A DNA stretch of 64,000 bases. Source: Histoplasma ohiense. Taxonomy: Eukaryota; Ascomycota; Eurotiomycetes; Onygenales; Ajellomycetaceae. The position numbers and the translations under genes are program-made. The notes under the pieces were generated by a model. It saw only the letters and a program-made list of their open reading frames with translations. It was not told the DNA's origin and searched no databases. How positions within the stretch are numbered: the first letter of the stretch is position 1; each line of letters begins with the position of its first letter. The DNA lies in contig JAEVHH010000002.1 of assembly GCA_017607445.1 (NCBI GenBank), forward strand, positions 3,897,501-3,961,500. Direction: 5' to 3'. Below, piece by piece: positions 44,618 through 56,033 of the stretch.

Positions 44618-45895
44618 ATGGACACCTTCAATCAACACCCATCCCTTGTACCCGAACTGAATGAAATGCAACTGGTTCCCGAAGGCCTATGAGAAGCAGT
44701 ATGTAGAGCAGCAGCTCTCACACCTGAGAATGACAAGCTTCTCATCTGCAACACCTTGTTGGAAGAGATATTGGCAATGCGTAATCTTTACCAAACAGAG
44801 CTCAAGGCACAGAAGGAACATCAGTGTGCAGAAGCTGCCCAGCAATGAGCAGTGAATGCTGTGAGCTTTGCAGATAGCCTCACAAATGTCAGAAACAAGC
44901 AAGACACTCAGATGGCTGATCTGTGCTGAGAACTGAAGTGCATATGTCTTGAGACTGAACATCCAGCAACACTTGAGATCCCATCATGTAGCTTAACCAA
45001 CTCTCTGAACATCAACACCCCATCTAATGACCCTGACCCAGCATACACAGCACAAATGGTGTTCCCTGAGAATATGCCAATCATCATGGAATATATCAAG
45101 CCAGGCGACCTACCTAATCTGTCATGCTTTGATGATGAGTGTAAGAACGACACCGCTCTCAACTGGTTGAGTCAGATGTGTTCACACTATCACATAGAGC
45201 ATAAGCTCACAGAATGGCAACCCACTGAATTACAGCAGGTCTTGCACACAGCATCTATTCTCAAGGGAAAAGCTAGATCTCTTTGGATGACAGCTGAGAA
45301 GTTGAACACAGAAGTGTCTGACAAGTATGGATTATCATGAAAGTGAGATGATTTTGCAAGATGAATCCTGCATAACTTTGAGGAACTAGACACCAAAGAC
45401 AAACATTATGAACACTTTGTAGAATGCAAGCAAGAAGGAGACCTCACATCATACTACATCCATTTCAGCTTGTGTTATCTTGCAATGAATCAAGAGCTTC
45501 CAACATCTTTCTGTCTACAAACCTTCATACACAGCTTAGATACCAATCTATACACCAAATGGAAGTGTCTTAACCCACAGCCACAGATGGTGGAGGAAAC
45601 ATACAAAACACTACTCTTGAGAAAACAAGTGAGCAAGCTGTGAAAGCAAGCGGCGGGGGTGCAGACAAATGCAAGGAGACTCATGCCTATGCCCACTGCT
45701 CCACCATCAAGACACCCAAACACAATGGATATCAACCTCAATGCTATCATGAGAGCCTTGAACCCTCCCAAGAAGAATTCACCAGGGTGGGTAGTCTGGT
45801 GTCACAAACACAGAGCATGCTTTCACTGCAGCTGACAGAATCATAACACAAGGGATTGCTGTAATCACCCCCAAGAGAAGGAGTCAAAAAACTAG
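44618..45895 (+). pseudogene. G3a gag
   Basis: ATG 44618 (MDTFNQHPSLVPELNEMQ) to TAG 45893-45895. A coiled-coil-like N-terminus is followed by a capsid domain (ALNWLSQMCSHYHIEHKL, GKARSLWMTAEKLNTE, YYIHFSLCYLAMNQEL). The CCHC knuckle is CFHCS*QNHNTRDC at about 45815-45860, with TGA inside it. Other interruptions are also TGA. The gag stop directly follows an A_AAA_AAC heptamer that feeds ribosomes into pol. Confidence 0.88.
45886..45892 (+). promoter_or_regulatory. -1 ribosomal frameshift site A_AAA_AAC at the gag-pol junction of G3a
   Basis: The gag codons are TCA AAA AAC TAG, so the last two gag codons are the slippery sequence and the stop comes next. In the -1 frame AAA AAA CTA GAG continues without a stop into pol. 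G3b has the same heptamer and stop at 59474-59483. A_AAA_AAC is a known efficient -1 slippery heptamer in retroviruses and retroelements. Confidence 0.8.
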
Positions 45896-48800
45896 AGGGA
45901 TCAGCAGAATCAGAGATGCTTGCTGATTGACTACTAAAGGCCTCTGAAGTAGATGAGTTGTCTGTGTTAGATGACCCTCTGAATTCTATGAGAGTTAAAC
46001 AGAAGAAAGATGAGAGGGTGAGTGCAGAAGAGGAAGCAGATGAACATCTGAATGCTATAGAACTGAATACACTGATGTATAGAGGATATCTGAGATGGAA
46101 AAGAGAAGTGGCAGTGAAGGTGTTATTGAACACAGATGCTTTGACAAAGTACATTGATGATCATATGCTAAAACAATTGCCTGATGTACAACAGATGAAG
46201 AAATCTAAATGAGTAAAGCTTCTGAACAATTGTTATCTTATCTCATCCATGAGGGTAAAGATGCTCTTGCACTTTGAGGGATGATCTTGCTGCATCTGAG
46301 TGTGCATGCTCCTGGATGTAGAATACAACCTGATCTTGGGGCTTGATTGGTTTCAGAAGTATGATCTCTGAATCCATTGACATACATGTCACATGCAGTT
46401 GACAGATTGTAAGAACCAAATTCATATGATCTTATCCATGAATATGAGACGCAGGTTCCACACACCAGAGATGGAAGGCTTGAACCTCATCACCCAACAC
46501 CAAGTGAAGTGAGTGCTGCATAAACCTTCAACTCAGAGCATTCTATACATCATAAGAGAACCTGAGGCAAAAGAACTGCTGCTCACAAAAGATTCAAAAA
46601 ACAAAACACATATGAAGACACTGCTTGAAAAGCATAAGAAGGTCTTCTGAATGGACCTTCTGCCTTCTCTGCCATCTGAAAGAGAATTCATCCATGAGAT
46701 TGATACAGGGGATGTGAAGCCAATAAATCACAACATGTACCCTCTATCACAAACACATCTCAAGGAATTACAGCGGCAGATAGAGGAGTTGTTGAAGAGA
46801 GGTCTCATACAACCATCCTCCAGCATGTGGGGCTTCCCAGTTCTATTTGCTAAGAAGTCAAATGAAGAATGGTGTATGTGCATCGACTATTGAGTGCTCA
46901 ATAAGCTCACTGTAAAGAATGGATATCTGCTACCACAAATCCAACAACAACTAGATACAGTAGAAAATGCCTGATACTTGATGAAGATTGACCTACTCAC
47001 AGAATACTGGCAGATTTGTGTAGGTGAACTATCAGTGCTCAAAACAGTGTTTAACATGCAATGGAGAAAGTTTGAATTTCTTGTGATGTCTATGGGGCTT
47101 ACAAATGCCCCTGCAACCTTTCAGACAATAATGAATACAATCCTTGCAAAACAGAACAGCCAATCATGTCTCATATACCTTGACAATATCTTAATCTTTT
47201 TGAACTTGTACAAAGAGCACCTGCAACATGTTGATCAGGTGCTCACAACTCTGGCAGAGCACAAGCTCTATGCCAAACCATTGAAATGTGTGTTTGATAT
47301 GAAGGAGTTGGAGTTTGTGGGACATCTTGTGGGAGGGGGCTGCATACACCCAATCCCCGAAAAACTAGAAGTTATCGCGAAATGGCCAAGGTCTAGGAAT
47401 GTACACCACATACACCAATTTTTAGGACTGGCATTCTATTACAGAAGGTTTGTAAAGGATTTTGCATGAATTGCTGCTCTGTTGTCAGATCTTCTTAAAG
47501 AGACAGACACTGAGCTTTGCAAAAAGAAATTTTGTTTGATCATCTGGAATGCCTTCTGTGAAGAGGCCTTTCTTGAGCTTAGAGAATGTATGACAACATC
47601 TCCAGTGCTTGTTCAACTGGATTGTACAAAGCTCTTCACAATTGAAATCAATGCATCAGAATGGGCCATTGGGTGCTCCCTCTTGCAAGTGGGGGAGGAT
47701 GATAAATTACACTCAGTAGTGTATGATGGCTGAAAGCTGTTGGGTGCAGAGCTTAACTATTCTGTGCATGAGAAGGAACTTCTAGCAATCAAACATGCAC
47801 TAGGCCTGTGAGATTGATATATCGACAATGGGCATACAACAATGGTGATCATCGACCATGAAAGCCTCATTTATTTGCAAATGACAACCAAACCCTCCAA
47901 GTGGCTAGCATGATGGATATCAGAGTTCCAGGCGTACGACCTTCAAATCAAATACAGAAAGGGGGCGGATGCTATTGTGCCAGATGCCATAAGTCATAGA
48001 CCTGACTTCATGGAAGAAGGTCCAGTGAATGTGGCACAGAGAGAATTCACACTAACAGCACTGAGGGGTTGTGATGAGGCAGAGTGGTTGAAAGCCATGA
48101 TCGCCCGCTTGAAGAATGGGAGTGTATCAGCCGATAAATGCCTGGTGAAGGTAATAGAAGAGATGCTTCCAAAATTCAAACTTGCAAAGTTAGAGAAGAA
48201 TGTTGTGCTTTACTGTGATCTTGATTATGTGGAGGCACTGTATCTTGAGCCCCAGTTTCAACAGAATCTGATAAGTCATATGCACAAGAAGTTTGGCCAC
48301 TTGGGGAGCCCAGAACTTATGAGTGTTCTGGAAGGTTGAGCATACTGACCAAGCATGGAAGAAGATATCCAAGCATACACACAGGAGTGCCTGAACTGCC
48401 AAGTCTCAAAGAGCACAAGACAAGGATTGAAGCATGAGAGGGCACAACATCAGATGGAAGGTATGATTAAACCATTTGAACATTGAGGGATAGATCTTAT
48501 AGGGGTATTGCCATGAATGCCAAATGGAAACCACTGGATAATAACAGCAATTGATTACACCACAGGGTGGCCAATCACACAAGTGGTGCCAGAGGCGATG
48601 GAGGAGATCATTGCTAAATTCCTACACAATGATATCTACATCAATTATGATATGCTCTGTGAGATATTGACAGATAATGGTGCAAACCTCGTAGAAGGAG
48701 CTGTGAGACACTTTGTCAAACAGTTGCAGACAAAGCATCACACAACAACATTCTATCACCCTCATACAAATGGAAAAGTCGAACGCTTAAATGGAATACT

Positions 48801-49563
48801 AGACAGCATGCTGATGAAATACCTAGTGGGGAAGCCCATGAGGTTATGGGATGAATATCTGGAACAGGCATTATTTGCAATGTGAGTTTGTCAGCATGCA
48901 GTCTCAAAGCACTTGCTGTTCTACCTGCTCTATGAGGTGCATCTGTGTATCCCAGGGGATACACAGGAGCAGATAGGGGAGGAGGTAGTGATTGCAGACA
49001 TGGAATCAAGAGTGAGGGAAGTTAGCCATGCCTGAGCAAAAGCAAATGAATTACTGCTCAACCGCGCCATACAATTGAAAAGAATATGAGACTCACTAGT
49101 GAAAGAAACAAGCCTCACTGTGGGCACTTGGGTTCTTGTATGAAATGAAGGACCTGAGAAGTTCCAACCAAGGTGGTTTGGACTGTACAAAATCCTCAAA
49201 TCACACCCTTTTGAAACATACACTTTGGAAGAACCAGGGGGATGAGTTCTATGCAATCTTATAAATGGCTCTCATCTTGTAGAGGTGAAGATGGAGAATC
49301 TCAATGGGCTGTGGTCATCTGCAGCACTATCATCAGTGTTGAAGAAAAGAGGGCTTATGATAGAAAAGCTCAGAGAAGTTAGGGAAATCATTGATGCTTA
49401 TGAATCAGATGGTATCACTTACTCAGACCTCTCAACAATAACTAAAAAAGAATGGGAGGAAATGGAAAAGGTGGGCATACAGCACACCCCGATAAGTGAC
49501 GAGACTGTTGCTGGCTGTACAATATTGCGACATAGACAGCAGGCGCAATGTGGTCAGGGGTGA
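45892..49563 (+). pseudogene. G3a pol: protease, RT, RNase H, integrase with GPY/F module
   Basis: The protease-like region is near 46060-46350. RT runs from about 46660: EFIHEIDTGDVKPIN, PVLFAKKSNEEWCMCIDY*VLNKLT (TGA where Arg is conserved), LTNAPATFQTIMN and YLDNILIF at about 47176 (YLDD to YLDN). RNase H has EINASEWAIGCSLLQ and VHEKELLAIKHAL. The integrase has HKKFGHLG...CLNCQ, then GIDLIGVLP, LTDNGANLV and GKVERLNGIL (catalytic Asp, Asp and Glu). The GPY/F module is PEKFQPRWFGLYKI at about 49150. I see no chromodomain. Breaks are TGA at Arg and Trp positions. It ends after CGQG at TGA 49561-49563. Confidence 0.92.
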
Positions 49564-50749
49564 ACTCAAGGTGGCTGATCAGCATGTGGATCAGATTGCA
49601 AGAAACAAAGGGATTCAGAAGAGGATTCAACTGTCTATGCTAGCTCAATTGTGGAGACCTCAGAGGATGAACTGTCAGAAATGTCAGTGAATGCATTGAA
49701 TCAAGCTATTTCAGCATCTGAGAATGCTCAGAGATCAGGTGAGATTAGTTTCAATGAGCCATTTGCTGTAGTTGTCTGAGCTTGTGAAGGGGGACAGTAT
49801 AATACACAGAGGCAGAAGGCTCTCATTGGAAAACATGAGATCTGCTGCATCTAGTCATCAAGTGTAGAACTGGTAAAAGATCATGTAAGATTAACAACTA
49901 GAAAAGAAAGGAAAAAGAGGAAATCAGGAAAAAGATCTATTCATGTGCAGTCCTAATGGCCACCGCAAGGGCTTCGCCCAACTCCTAAAAATACATGGAT
50001 GTTGCAAAAACAAAAGAAAAGACATACATCAATGAAAATGCCCAAACCAACAACCCCCAGAAACATCTGTATGCAACAAAAAGGAAACTAAAACTCAGCC
50101 TGCACCAAGGACTCCAGGATCTCAAGGCGCGTGTGTAGGAGTGCAGTGCATGCCTCTGCCTCACACAGAGCCTGGCGCACTGATTCAATATCTTCAATGA
50201 AGAGATTCACAGGGAGGTCAACAAAACAATGGGCATGCATATGCAGAGAAAAACCAGCCAGAAGGAGGGAGGGTGAGGAGGGAGTGAGCAAAGCAGTTGA
50301 GCAGACACCTGAATTTCTACAGAAACAGATGGCAGATGCTCACCCAACAGAAGTTGAAGAAAGGGGAGAAGTGGAATTGAGAGTGGAGGAGAATGAATGA
50401 GTGGTGAAAGAACTCAAGAGAGGAGCAGAGATAGGCATATACAGAGTGGCATCAGAAGTAACTGTAGAACATTAACAGCCATCACAATGAGAAGAAAGAA
50501 GTGTATGCTTATCAAAGAAACAGAAACTTCTCTTGAAGCTCCAGAGACAGTTGCAGCAGAGGTGAGGGTGGCTGACAGAACAGTCACACACAGAAGACAG
50601 AATACAAAATTGAAATGGTTCTTTGCCCCTCACACAACCAGCACAAGAAACAGGTGTATACTCACCACAGGTATAAAAAAGCACCACATCACTGTTCAGA
50701 CTACCTTGGACATGTATCTCCTTTCTATGAATGACCAAGTCAGAAGTCA
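49564..50749 (+). other. G3a 3' region, first part
   Basis: Forward frames with a Ser/Glu-rich tail (SSIVETSEDELSEMSVNALN at about 49640-49690) may extend pol after a frame change. Overlapping frames occur on both strands between 50085 and 50780. I cannot assign a product. The base composition is richer in GC and CpG than the rest of the window. Confidence 0.4.
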
Positions 50750-51900
50750 TTCACCAACAAAGGGGATGAAGGCACTCATCTGATAAGCTGGAAGCACACA
50801 AAGACAGAGAGGTGATGCAGAAGTTGGCATAAGCAAACATGATGTGAGGGTCTTTATCTGCCATAACCTCAATGACATGAAGATCCTGTACAATTTCACC
50901 TACAAAAGTTAGAATAAAAATTGTAGGAAAGAGACAAGGAGAGGTATAACATACACTCAGCACAATCAATACAAACAACAGCAGAATTCAGAGAGTGTGT
51001 AAGATTGCTAAAAGTCTCATACTTGCTCCAAGCAAGGGACACAACAGACAAATAACTGGCAAATCAGGTTGTGTTGTACAGTACTTGCATGTGAAATCAT
51101 GTTTTGGTGGAGGCAGTGGGAGTGGGAGGGGGATATGGAGGATAGAGAAAAGGGCCGCGGAAGATGCACAGGGCCTCTTGGAGATTGAGTGAGAGGGAGA
51201 AACCAGTGTGGGAGGAAAGAAGAGGATTGATGGGGGTGAGAGAGAGGGAATCAGTGAGAGCAGAGAAGACAGCAGCAGAGGACAACACAGAGACATCTAT
51301 CATCTCAGCATCTTCATGAATGCTACCACTGCTGTCTACACCCTCACCAACTGCTTCACTGACATTGTCATTGTTGTGCTCTGCCCCCACAACATCGGCG
51401 GAGGCAATCTCCTCAACAGAAGTGAGGTCACACACAGAAGAGGCATTGAAAGAGAAGATGAAATAATCACAAGCAAGACATGCACTCTGATGATGAGGGG
51501 TAGAAGCTAACAACAGTTAGCAATCACAAAAGCCATCAATTCACAGCCAGATTAGCTTTCAACAAGGTTTGATTGATGAGAACTTATCAATAGATTGCAT
51601 GACATGATCAGAACAGCAGAAGACACAGTGATCGGAGGCCATATCACAGAATAGAGAAGGGCTAGATGTTTGATAGAAAGGGATAGATGTGTAGAACAAT
51701 TGAAGCAAGACAGAGGAGGTTGAATGAAAAAGGTATGAGAGAATGAATGAAAGGGGAAGGTTGTGAACATGATGTTGTTAGTGATGAGCTGGCATTGTTG
51801 TGATAGAGACTCTTGTGCATGTGAAGTGAGCATCTTACCTATTGCGGAATAGTGCATTGCAAAAGTGGGCGCGCACAGCATAACACTATTTTCATCACAA
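50750..51900 (-). pseudogene. Candidate spliced antisense gene in the 3' region of G3a
   Basis: On the reverse strand there is a possible first exon near 51900-51842 with a GTAAGA donor, and an acceptor with GCTAAC branch and TTGTTAG near 51506. An acidic Ser-rich exon of about 410 nt follows (SVEEIASADVVGAEHNND, SIHEDAEMIDVSVLSSAA). Further on, a frame shows a Cys4 zinc-binding pattern (FTCKYCTTQPDLPVICLLC) near 51090-51130. Another exon, after an acceptor TTCTAACTTTTGTAG near 50915, reads EIVQDLHVIEVMADKDPHI and ends TGG TGA near 50753. The exact exon chain is uncertain. No family is recognised. Confidence 0.4.
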
Positions 51901-51920
51901 GAGTGTAGATGGATTTGGTA

Positions 51921-51928
51921 GGGGAGGA
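51921..51928 (+). promoter_or_regulatory. G3a polypurine tract
   Basis: GGGGAGGA lies immediately 5' of the 3' LTR, as expected for plus-strand priming. Confidence 0.7.
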
Positions 51929-52074
51929 TGTGGTAATTTCAGCTTATTATTCTTCTGTGGCGTATGCCACCCTCTATTATCAAGGATGGCATACACTACC
52001 GCACTAGTTAATTCGTATAAGAAGAGCTGCAAAGCTTAGAAGCTTTGAACAGCTCAAGCAACCTTTGAACTACA
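51929..52074 (+). repeat. G3a 3' LTR (146 bp)
   Basis: TGTGGTAATTTCAGC to CCTTTGAACTACA. Compared with the 5' LTR, it has six transitions: five at CpG and one at CpC. Confidence 0.95.
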
Positions 52075-52078
52075 GTGG

Positions 52079-53326
52079 CATGATATGAGTGATGAGATTG
52101 CAGAATATGTGAGAATTTGTGATGTTTGTCAATGTGTCAAGATATCACAGCACAAGCTGTACAGATTGCTACAACCACATTCAGTGCCAGATAAGAAATA
52201 GCATATAATTAGCATGAACTTTATTGAAGATCTGTCAGATAATAAAAAGAGAAGTCAAATCTATAATACTATTATCATATTTGTTGATTTATTCATCAAA
52301 TGAGTCATAATTGTGCCCACATCTTCAGAGTTAGATGCAGAAGAACTCATGAACATTATTGTATAAAGAATTGTGAAGAACTTTGACCTATCTGTGAATA
52401 TTATTAGCAATCAAGATTCATTAATAAATAGCAAGTTTTGATCAACATTATGTTACCTGCTTCATGTTCAATGAAAATTATCAATGGCATTCCACCCGCA
52501 AACTGATGGTCAGACAGAACAATTGAACCAGATGATTGAACATTATCTTCACACATATTGCAGCTATCAGCAAGATAATTGGATAGAATGGATTTCTCTG
52601 ACACAATGAGTATATAACAACATCTTCCACACATCAATAAAAATGACATCATCTGAAGCAATGATCGGCCAATCAACTGAACTTTGCATAGACATAGAGT
52701 CCTCAAACACAGATGTGTCAAAATCAGTGATGAAACAAGTGAAATGAATGAAACAAGCAGAGAACAAGATTCAAGAATGTCTGAAAGCTGTCAAAGCAGC
52801 TGAGAAAAAGCATTATGATCAGCATCATATATCAAAAAGCTTTAAAATAGAGAACTGAATAATGCTGTATGCAAAAAATATATCCATCTTGCAATTCTCA
52901 CTCAAATTAGATCATTGATTTTTGAGTCTCTTTCAAATAGTTGATATCTGTGGTACACAGATGTACAAACTGAAACTCACATCACAATATAAAGAAATTC
53001 ATTTCATATTCCATGTTTCTCTTCTCAAACCTTATCACATGTGCGACAGACAAATCCCACAAGCAGAACTGATAATTATAGATATGCAAGAGAAATAGAA
53101 AGTTGAAGCTATATTAGACAAACATCAATACCACAGTCAAACACAATATCTTGTCAAATGAAAAGATTATACAGACACAGATAATTCTTGAGAACTCAAG
53201 GAAAACTTAATAAACAGTCAGAAGTACTTGAAACAGTTTAATAAAATCTATCAGAAATCAGTCAGTAAACAAAAACAAAGAAGATGACAATGACTGCTGA
53301 ATATATTTATTCCACTCAGAGATTAA
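52079..53326 (+). pseudogene. G2b pol, integrase core and chromodomain
   Basis: It continues after the GTGG duplication with the zinc region (CDVCQCVKISQHKL), SMNFIEDLSDNKKRSQ, ISNQDSLI and QTDGQTEQLNQMIE (catalytic Glu). Then come the C-terminal part (FHVSLLKPYHM) and a chromodomain at about 53150-53205 reading YLVK*KDYTDTDNS*ELKEN. Both TGA stand exactly where chromodomains have Trp (KWK and SWE). It ends near 53326, overlapping the 3' end of the reverse accessory gene. Confidence 0.88.
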
Positions 53327-54826
53327 AAAACAGATCTGTCTCAGCTTAATCAGTGTCATTTAAGAAATTGTCATCAAAACAAATCTGCTTATTATTCTGA
53401 ATTTCCTCAACTGGCAAAGCACAATGTTTCAATGATGACTTGAAAGCTGTGATCAGTGATGTAATCATCAGAATCTCATCAATCACTGTTTCAGCTGAAG
53501 TCTCAGAAGAACTGTCTTGTTGAATCTTCTGAATCTTCACAGCAAAGAATTTAACCACTGCAGTCACAGCACTCTGCAAAACATTAATATTTGAAGCATT
53601 CACATCAGCAACAATTAGATTCTCAGCAGTGTTGATAATCATCTGAGTCAATTCAACAGCATCCACTGACATCTAATAGAAAGTTAATGTTATATACCAT
53701 AAAAATATCTGTTTTGAATAATAACTTATTAGAATGCAGATGTGCTTCATCACCAAGCAGTGCTTGCATTTTTTGCATCAACTCTCAGCAGACTCACAAT
53801 GATGATGAAGAGATGTTGTCAAATATCAAATACAACAACAGCAATATACTGCTGCATTTCTTTCTAACACTTCAACAGAATCATCCACTTCTTCATCTTC
53901 ATCTACATTATTGATCAACTCAAATAACATATCAAGATCTTGACTCAGTGAAAATGACACTGATGTAATAGCAGAATACAAAAACACACTTTCTGAAACA
54001 CTGCTATGATCAAATATCACACTCTGCTGTGACAACAAATCATCAGAATCTATATAGAATTCTAGAATCTCATCTGTATTCTTATAGATCTGCACATCAA
54101 ATACAAATCTTGCAACAGCAGTTTGATACATGACAAATCTCTCATTCAGAACTTCATCAAAAAACAGTATTTTGTGAAATTCATTGATCAAAGATTGATC
54201 AGTTTCATGAAAGTGCTCAGACATCTATAACTCATTAGTGTTCATAACAACCTCAGTTTAAGAAAACTTACAGCAGCACAACTTCTATTTGATATATGAC
54301 AGATGTGACAGCATATCCATTCATCATTCACAAAGCAAGAATATACTGAGAGATTCTGCAATCTCTTTAAATAATCCAAGCAAATGCTTTTGATGACAGA
54401 CAGCATATCATTCTTCATAGACTCTGAACCAGCAACAGAAACAGCTGGTTCTGACATTCTATTATAACTTTAATTAGTACCAAGACCTTGTTCAAAGAAG
54501 AAGGAGAAGCAAAAGCAACAAGAAAGAAAAACAAATATTGAAGATTAAAATCAATATTACAATGTTGATCAAAGAGATTGCAACAACACAAAACTCAATC
54601 CAAATGAAAAACACAATCACACAATCAAAACTTCAAATTTCACAATAAAAATCATATAGAAGAATACAGTGTACTTTGTTTGATAAATTGATGTATTCTT
54701 TTTAAATAAAAAATCATTGATGATGATGGTGATGATGATTTTGTTAGAATATGATTTTTTGATGTAAAAGTCAAAGAAAAGAGGTTCAGAAGTTGTGTCT
54801 AAATCATAATTGAACTGCAATGACAT
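53307..54826 (-). pseudogene. G2b accessory gene, antisense to pol, multi-exon
   Basis: Exon 1 has ATG at 54826 (MSLQFNYDLDTTSEPLFFDF) and runs to 54675. Intron 54674-54459 (216 bp) has donor GTACAC and TACTAAT...TAATAG at its end. Exon 2 (54458-54272) encodes MSEPAVSVAGSES...WICCHICHISNRSCAA. Intron 54271-54225 (47 bp) has GTAAGT, a CTAAT branch and TAG. Exon 3 from 54224 (MSEHFHETDQSLINEF) has an acidic middle (NNVDEDEEVDDSVEVLE) and a Cys/His-rich end (CKKCKHCLVMKHIC). A last exon from 53672 (MSVDAVELTQMIIN) reaches TAA 53307-53309, with an in-frame TAA at about 53345 and TGA before VE. Joining exons 2 and 3 creates a C2H2-like spacing (C-x2-C...H-x-H). It is better preserved than the G2a copy. 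Function unknown. Confidence 0.62.
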
Positions 54827-55003
54827 CAGAGATGGAAAAACATTCTTCCAAAACAGCAACACTTCAGAATTAACCTCAACAATTAATTCAGTCAGTCTGA
54901 TCCTGCGAACTTTATACAATATCAACTACACAACACATATTACGAACTTCGTATGTCACAGTAAGAAGCTCTGGGAATCAGACCTTTGAAGAAGAGAGAT
55001 AAT

Positions 55004-55274
55004 TGTAATAGATGCAACAGAGATATCTATATTAGAAAATAGCTATATGATGATAGAAGAACACAGAACACATTAGAATTAATGAGAAGAGATATAGTGC
55101 ATGGCATTATAGACAGCTGTAGAGCATAGTGATCACCTATATAATGCTTGCTGATATCTGTAGATATTAGAAGATCAGCAATTAGCTTTGAATAATAGAG
55201 ATTGCTACCTTTTTAACATTCTACATGTGTACTTCACACTACTCTCATAATTATATCTACAACCATCTCTTACA
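55004..55274 (+). repeat. G2b 3' LTR (271 bp)
   Basis: TGTAATAGATGCAACAG to CATCTCTTACA. The accessory gene starts about 180 bp away and points away from this LTR, so a bidirectional LTR promoter is possible. Confidence 0.92.
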
Positions 55275-56033
55275 ACAGTGTTGCTTTCTGAGCATGCTAA
55301 TTTACTTGCTACAGATATAGAATCTGAAATAGTAGATCAGAAACTACAGAACTTTGAAACTCAAATAAATCTGATAAAAAAAGAGAAGAATTCTTTCTCA
55401 TCTGAGAAGATAGCTGAGAAGGGTTTTGAGATAGTTGTTTTCTTGAATGAGAAGAAGAAGAAGAGAAAGAAGAAGAAAGAGAAGAATTGAATTATAAAAA
55501 ATAAAGAGAAAAAAAAAAAGAAAAAGAAGAAGAAGAAAATGAAAGAAGAAGAGTAGAAAAGAAAATGATCTAAGAAAAATTTTTTTTTGCATATTTGTTT
55601 TTTTATATTTTTGCTAAATTAATTGTATTATTATCATTATCAGAGATTACAAATTTTATTTGATATTTTACATTATACAATTCTTTGTTGTGAGCATATA
55701 TTATTGTAGTGATATTATGCTCATGATATATATATATATATGTATATGTATACTTGTAAGTTGCATGTGACTTTATGTTTAGTATCAGTAAACAATGAAA
55801 GCTGATAAATTCATACTGTGGAATTGTGATATATTAGAGATAGATAATATGTCTAATGAATCAACTTTTCAGCATTTACAAATCTTAATAATATCTTCAA
55901 TATTTTCATTATCATTCTTTTCTATTTGATTATAATGTGTTTTATTTGTTGTTATTTATAAATATATTCTACTAGTATTCTAACCAATTAGAATGGGTTA
56001 ATGAAAAAGGGGTAAAAAAAAATCCCAATCAAA
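55275..56033 (+). other. Sequence X, right part, then low-complexity AT-rich DNA
   Basis: After the ACAGT duplication a frame reads VLLSEHANLLATDIESEIVD, with a coiled-coil-like region, then a Lys/Glu run (55455-55490) to TGA-free TGAATTATAA. Purine-rich (GAA)n-like sequence (55440-55570), T runs and a (TA)n/(TATG) stretch at 55725-55750 follow. No gene is supported beyond about 55495. Confidence 0.45.

Larger units (their letters stand above)
44102..52074 (+). mobile_element. Ty3/gypsy family G3, full-length copy (G3a, 7973 bp)
   Basis: The 146-bp LTRs (44102-44247 and 51929-52074) and a 4-bp duplication GTGG (44098-44101 and 52075-52078) define it. It is the youngest-looking gypsy copy. 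Its LTRs differ at six sites, its RT frame is long and open, and CpG and CpC remain. It splits the integrase of G2b. About 2.3 kb between the pol end and the 3' LTR is unusually long and has reverse-strand coding signal. Confidence 0.94.
40151..55274 (+). mobile_element. Ty3/gypsy family G2, forward copy (G2b), invaded by G3a
   Basis: The 271-bp LTRs (40151-40421 and 55004-55274) and duplicated ACAGT (40146-40150 and 55275-55279) bound it. Without the G3a insertion (44102-52074 plus a 4-bp duplication) it is about 7147 bp, matching G2a at 7144. gag and pol are forward. The accessory gene lies on the reverse strand between pol and the 3' LTR, the same arrangement as G2a in mirror image. Confidence 0.93.

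Noticed and set aside
44907..45402. Reverse ORFs of 70-84 residues over G3a gag
   Set aside because: They lie opposite the gag capsid domain and reappear in G3b only because gag does.
51208..51510. 100-residue forward ORF in the G3a 3' region
   Set aside because: The reverse strand here has splice-like signals and a more protein-like composition. The forward frame looks like its shadow.
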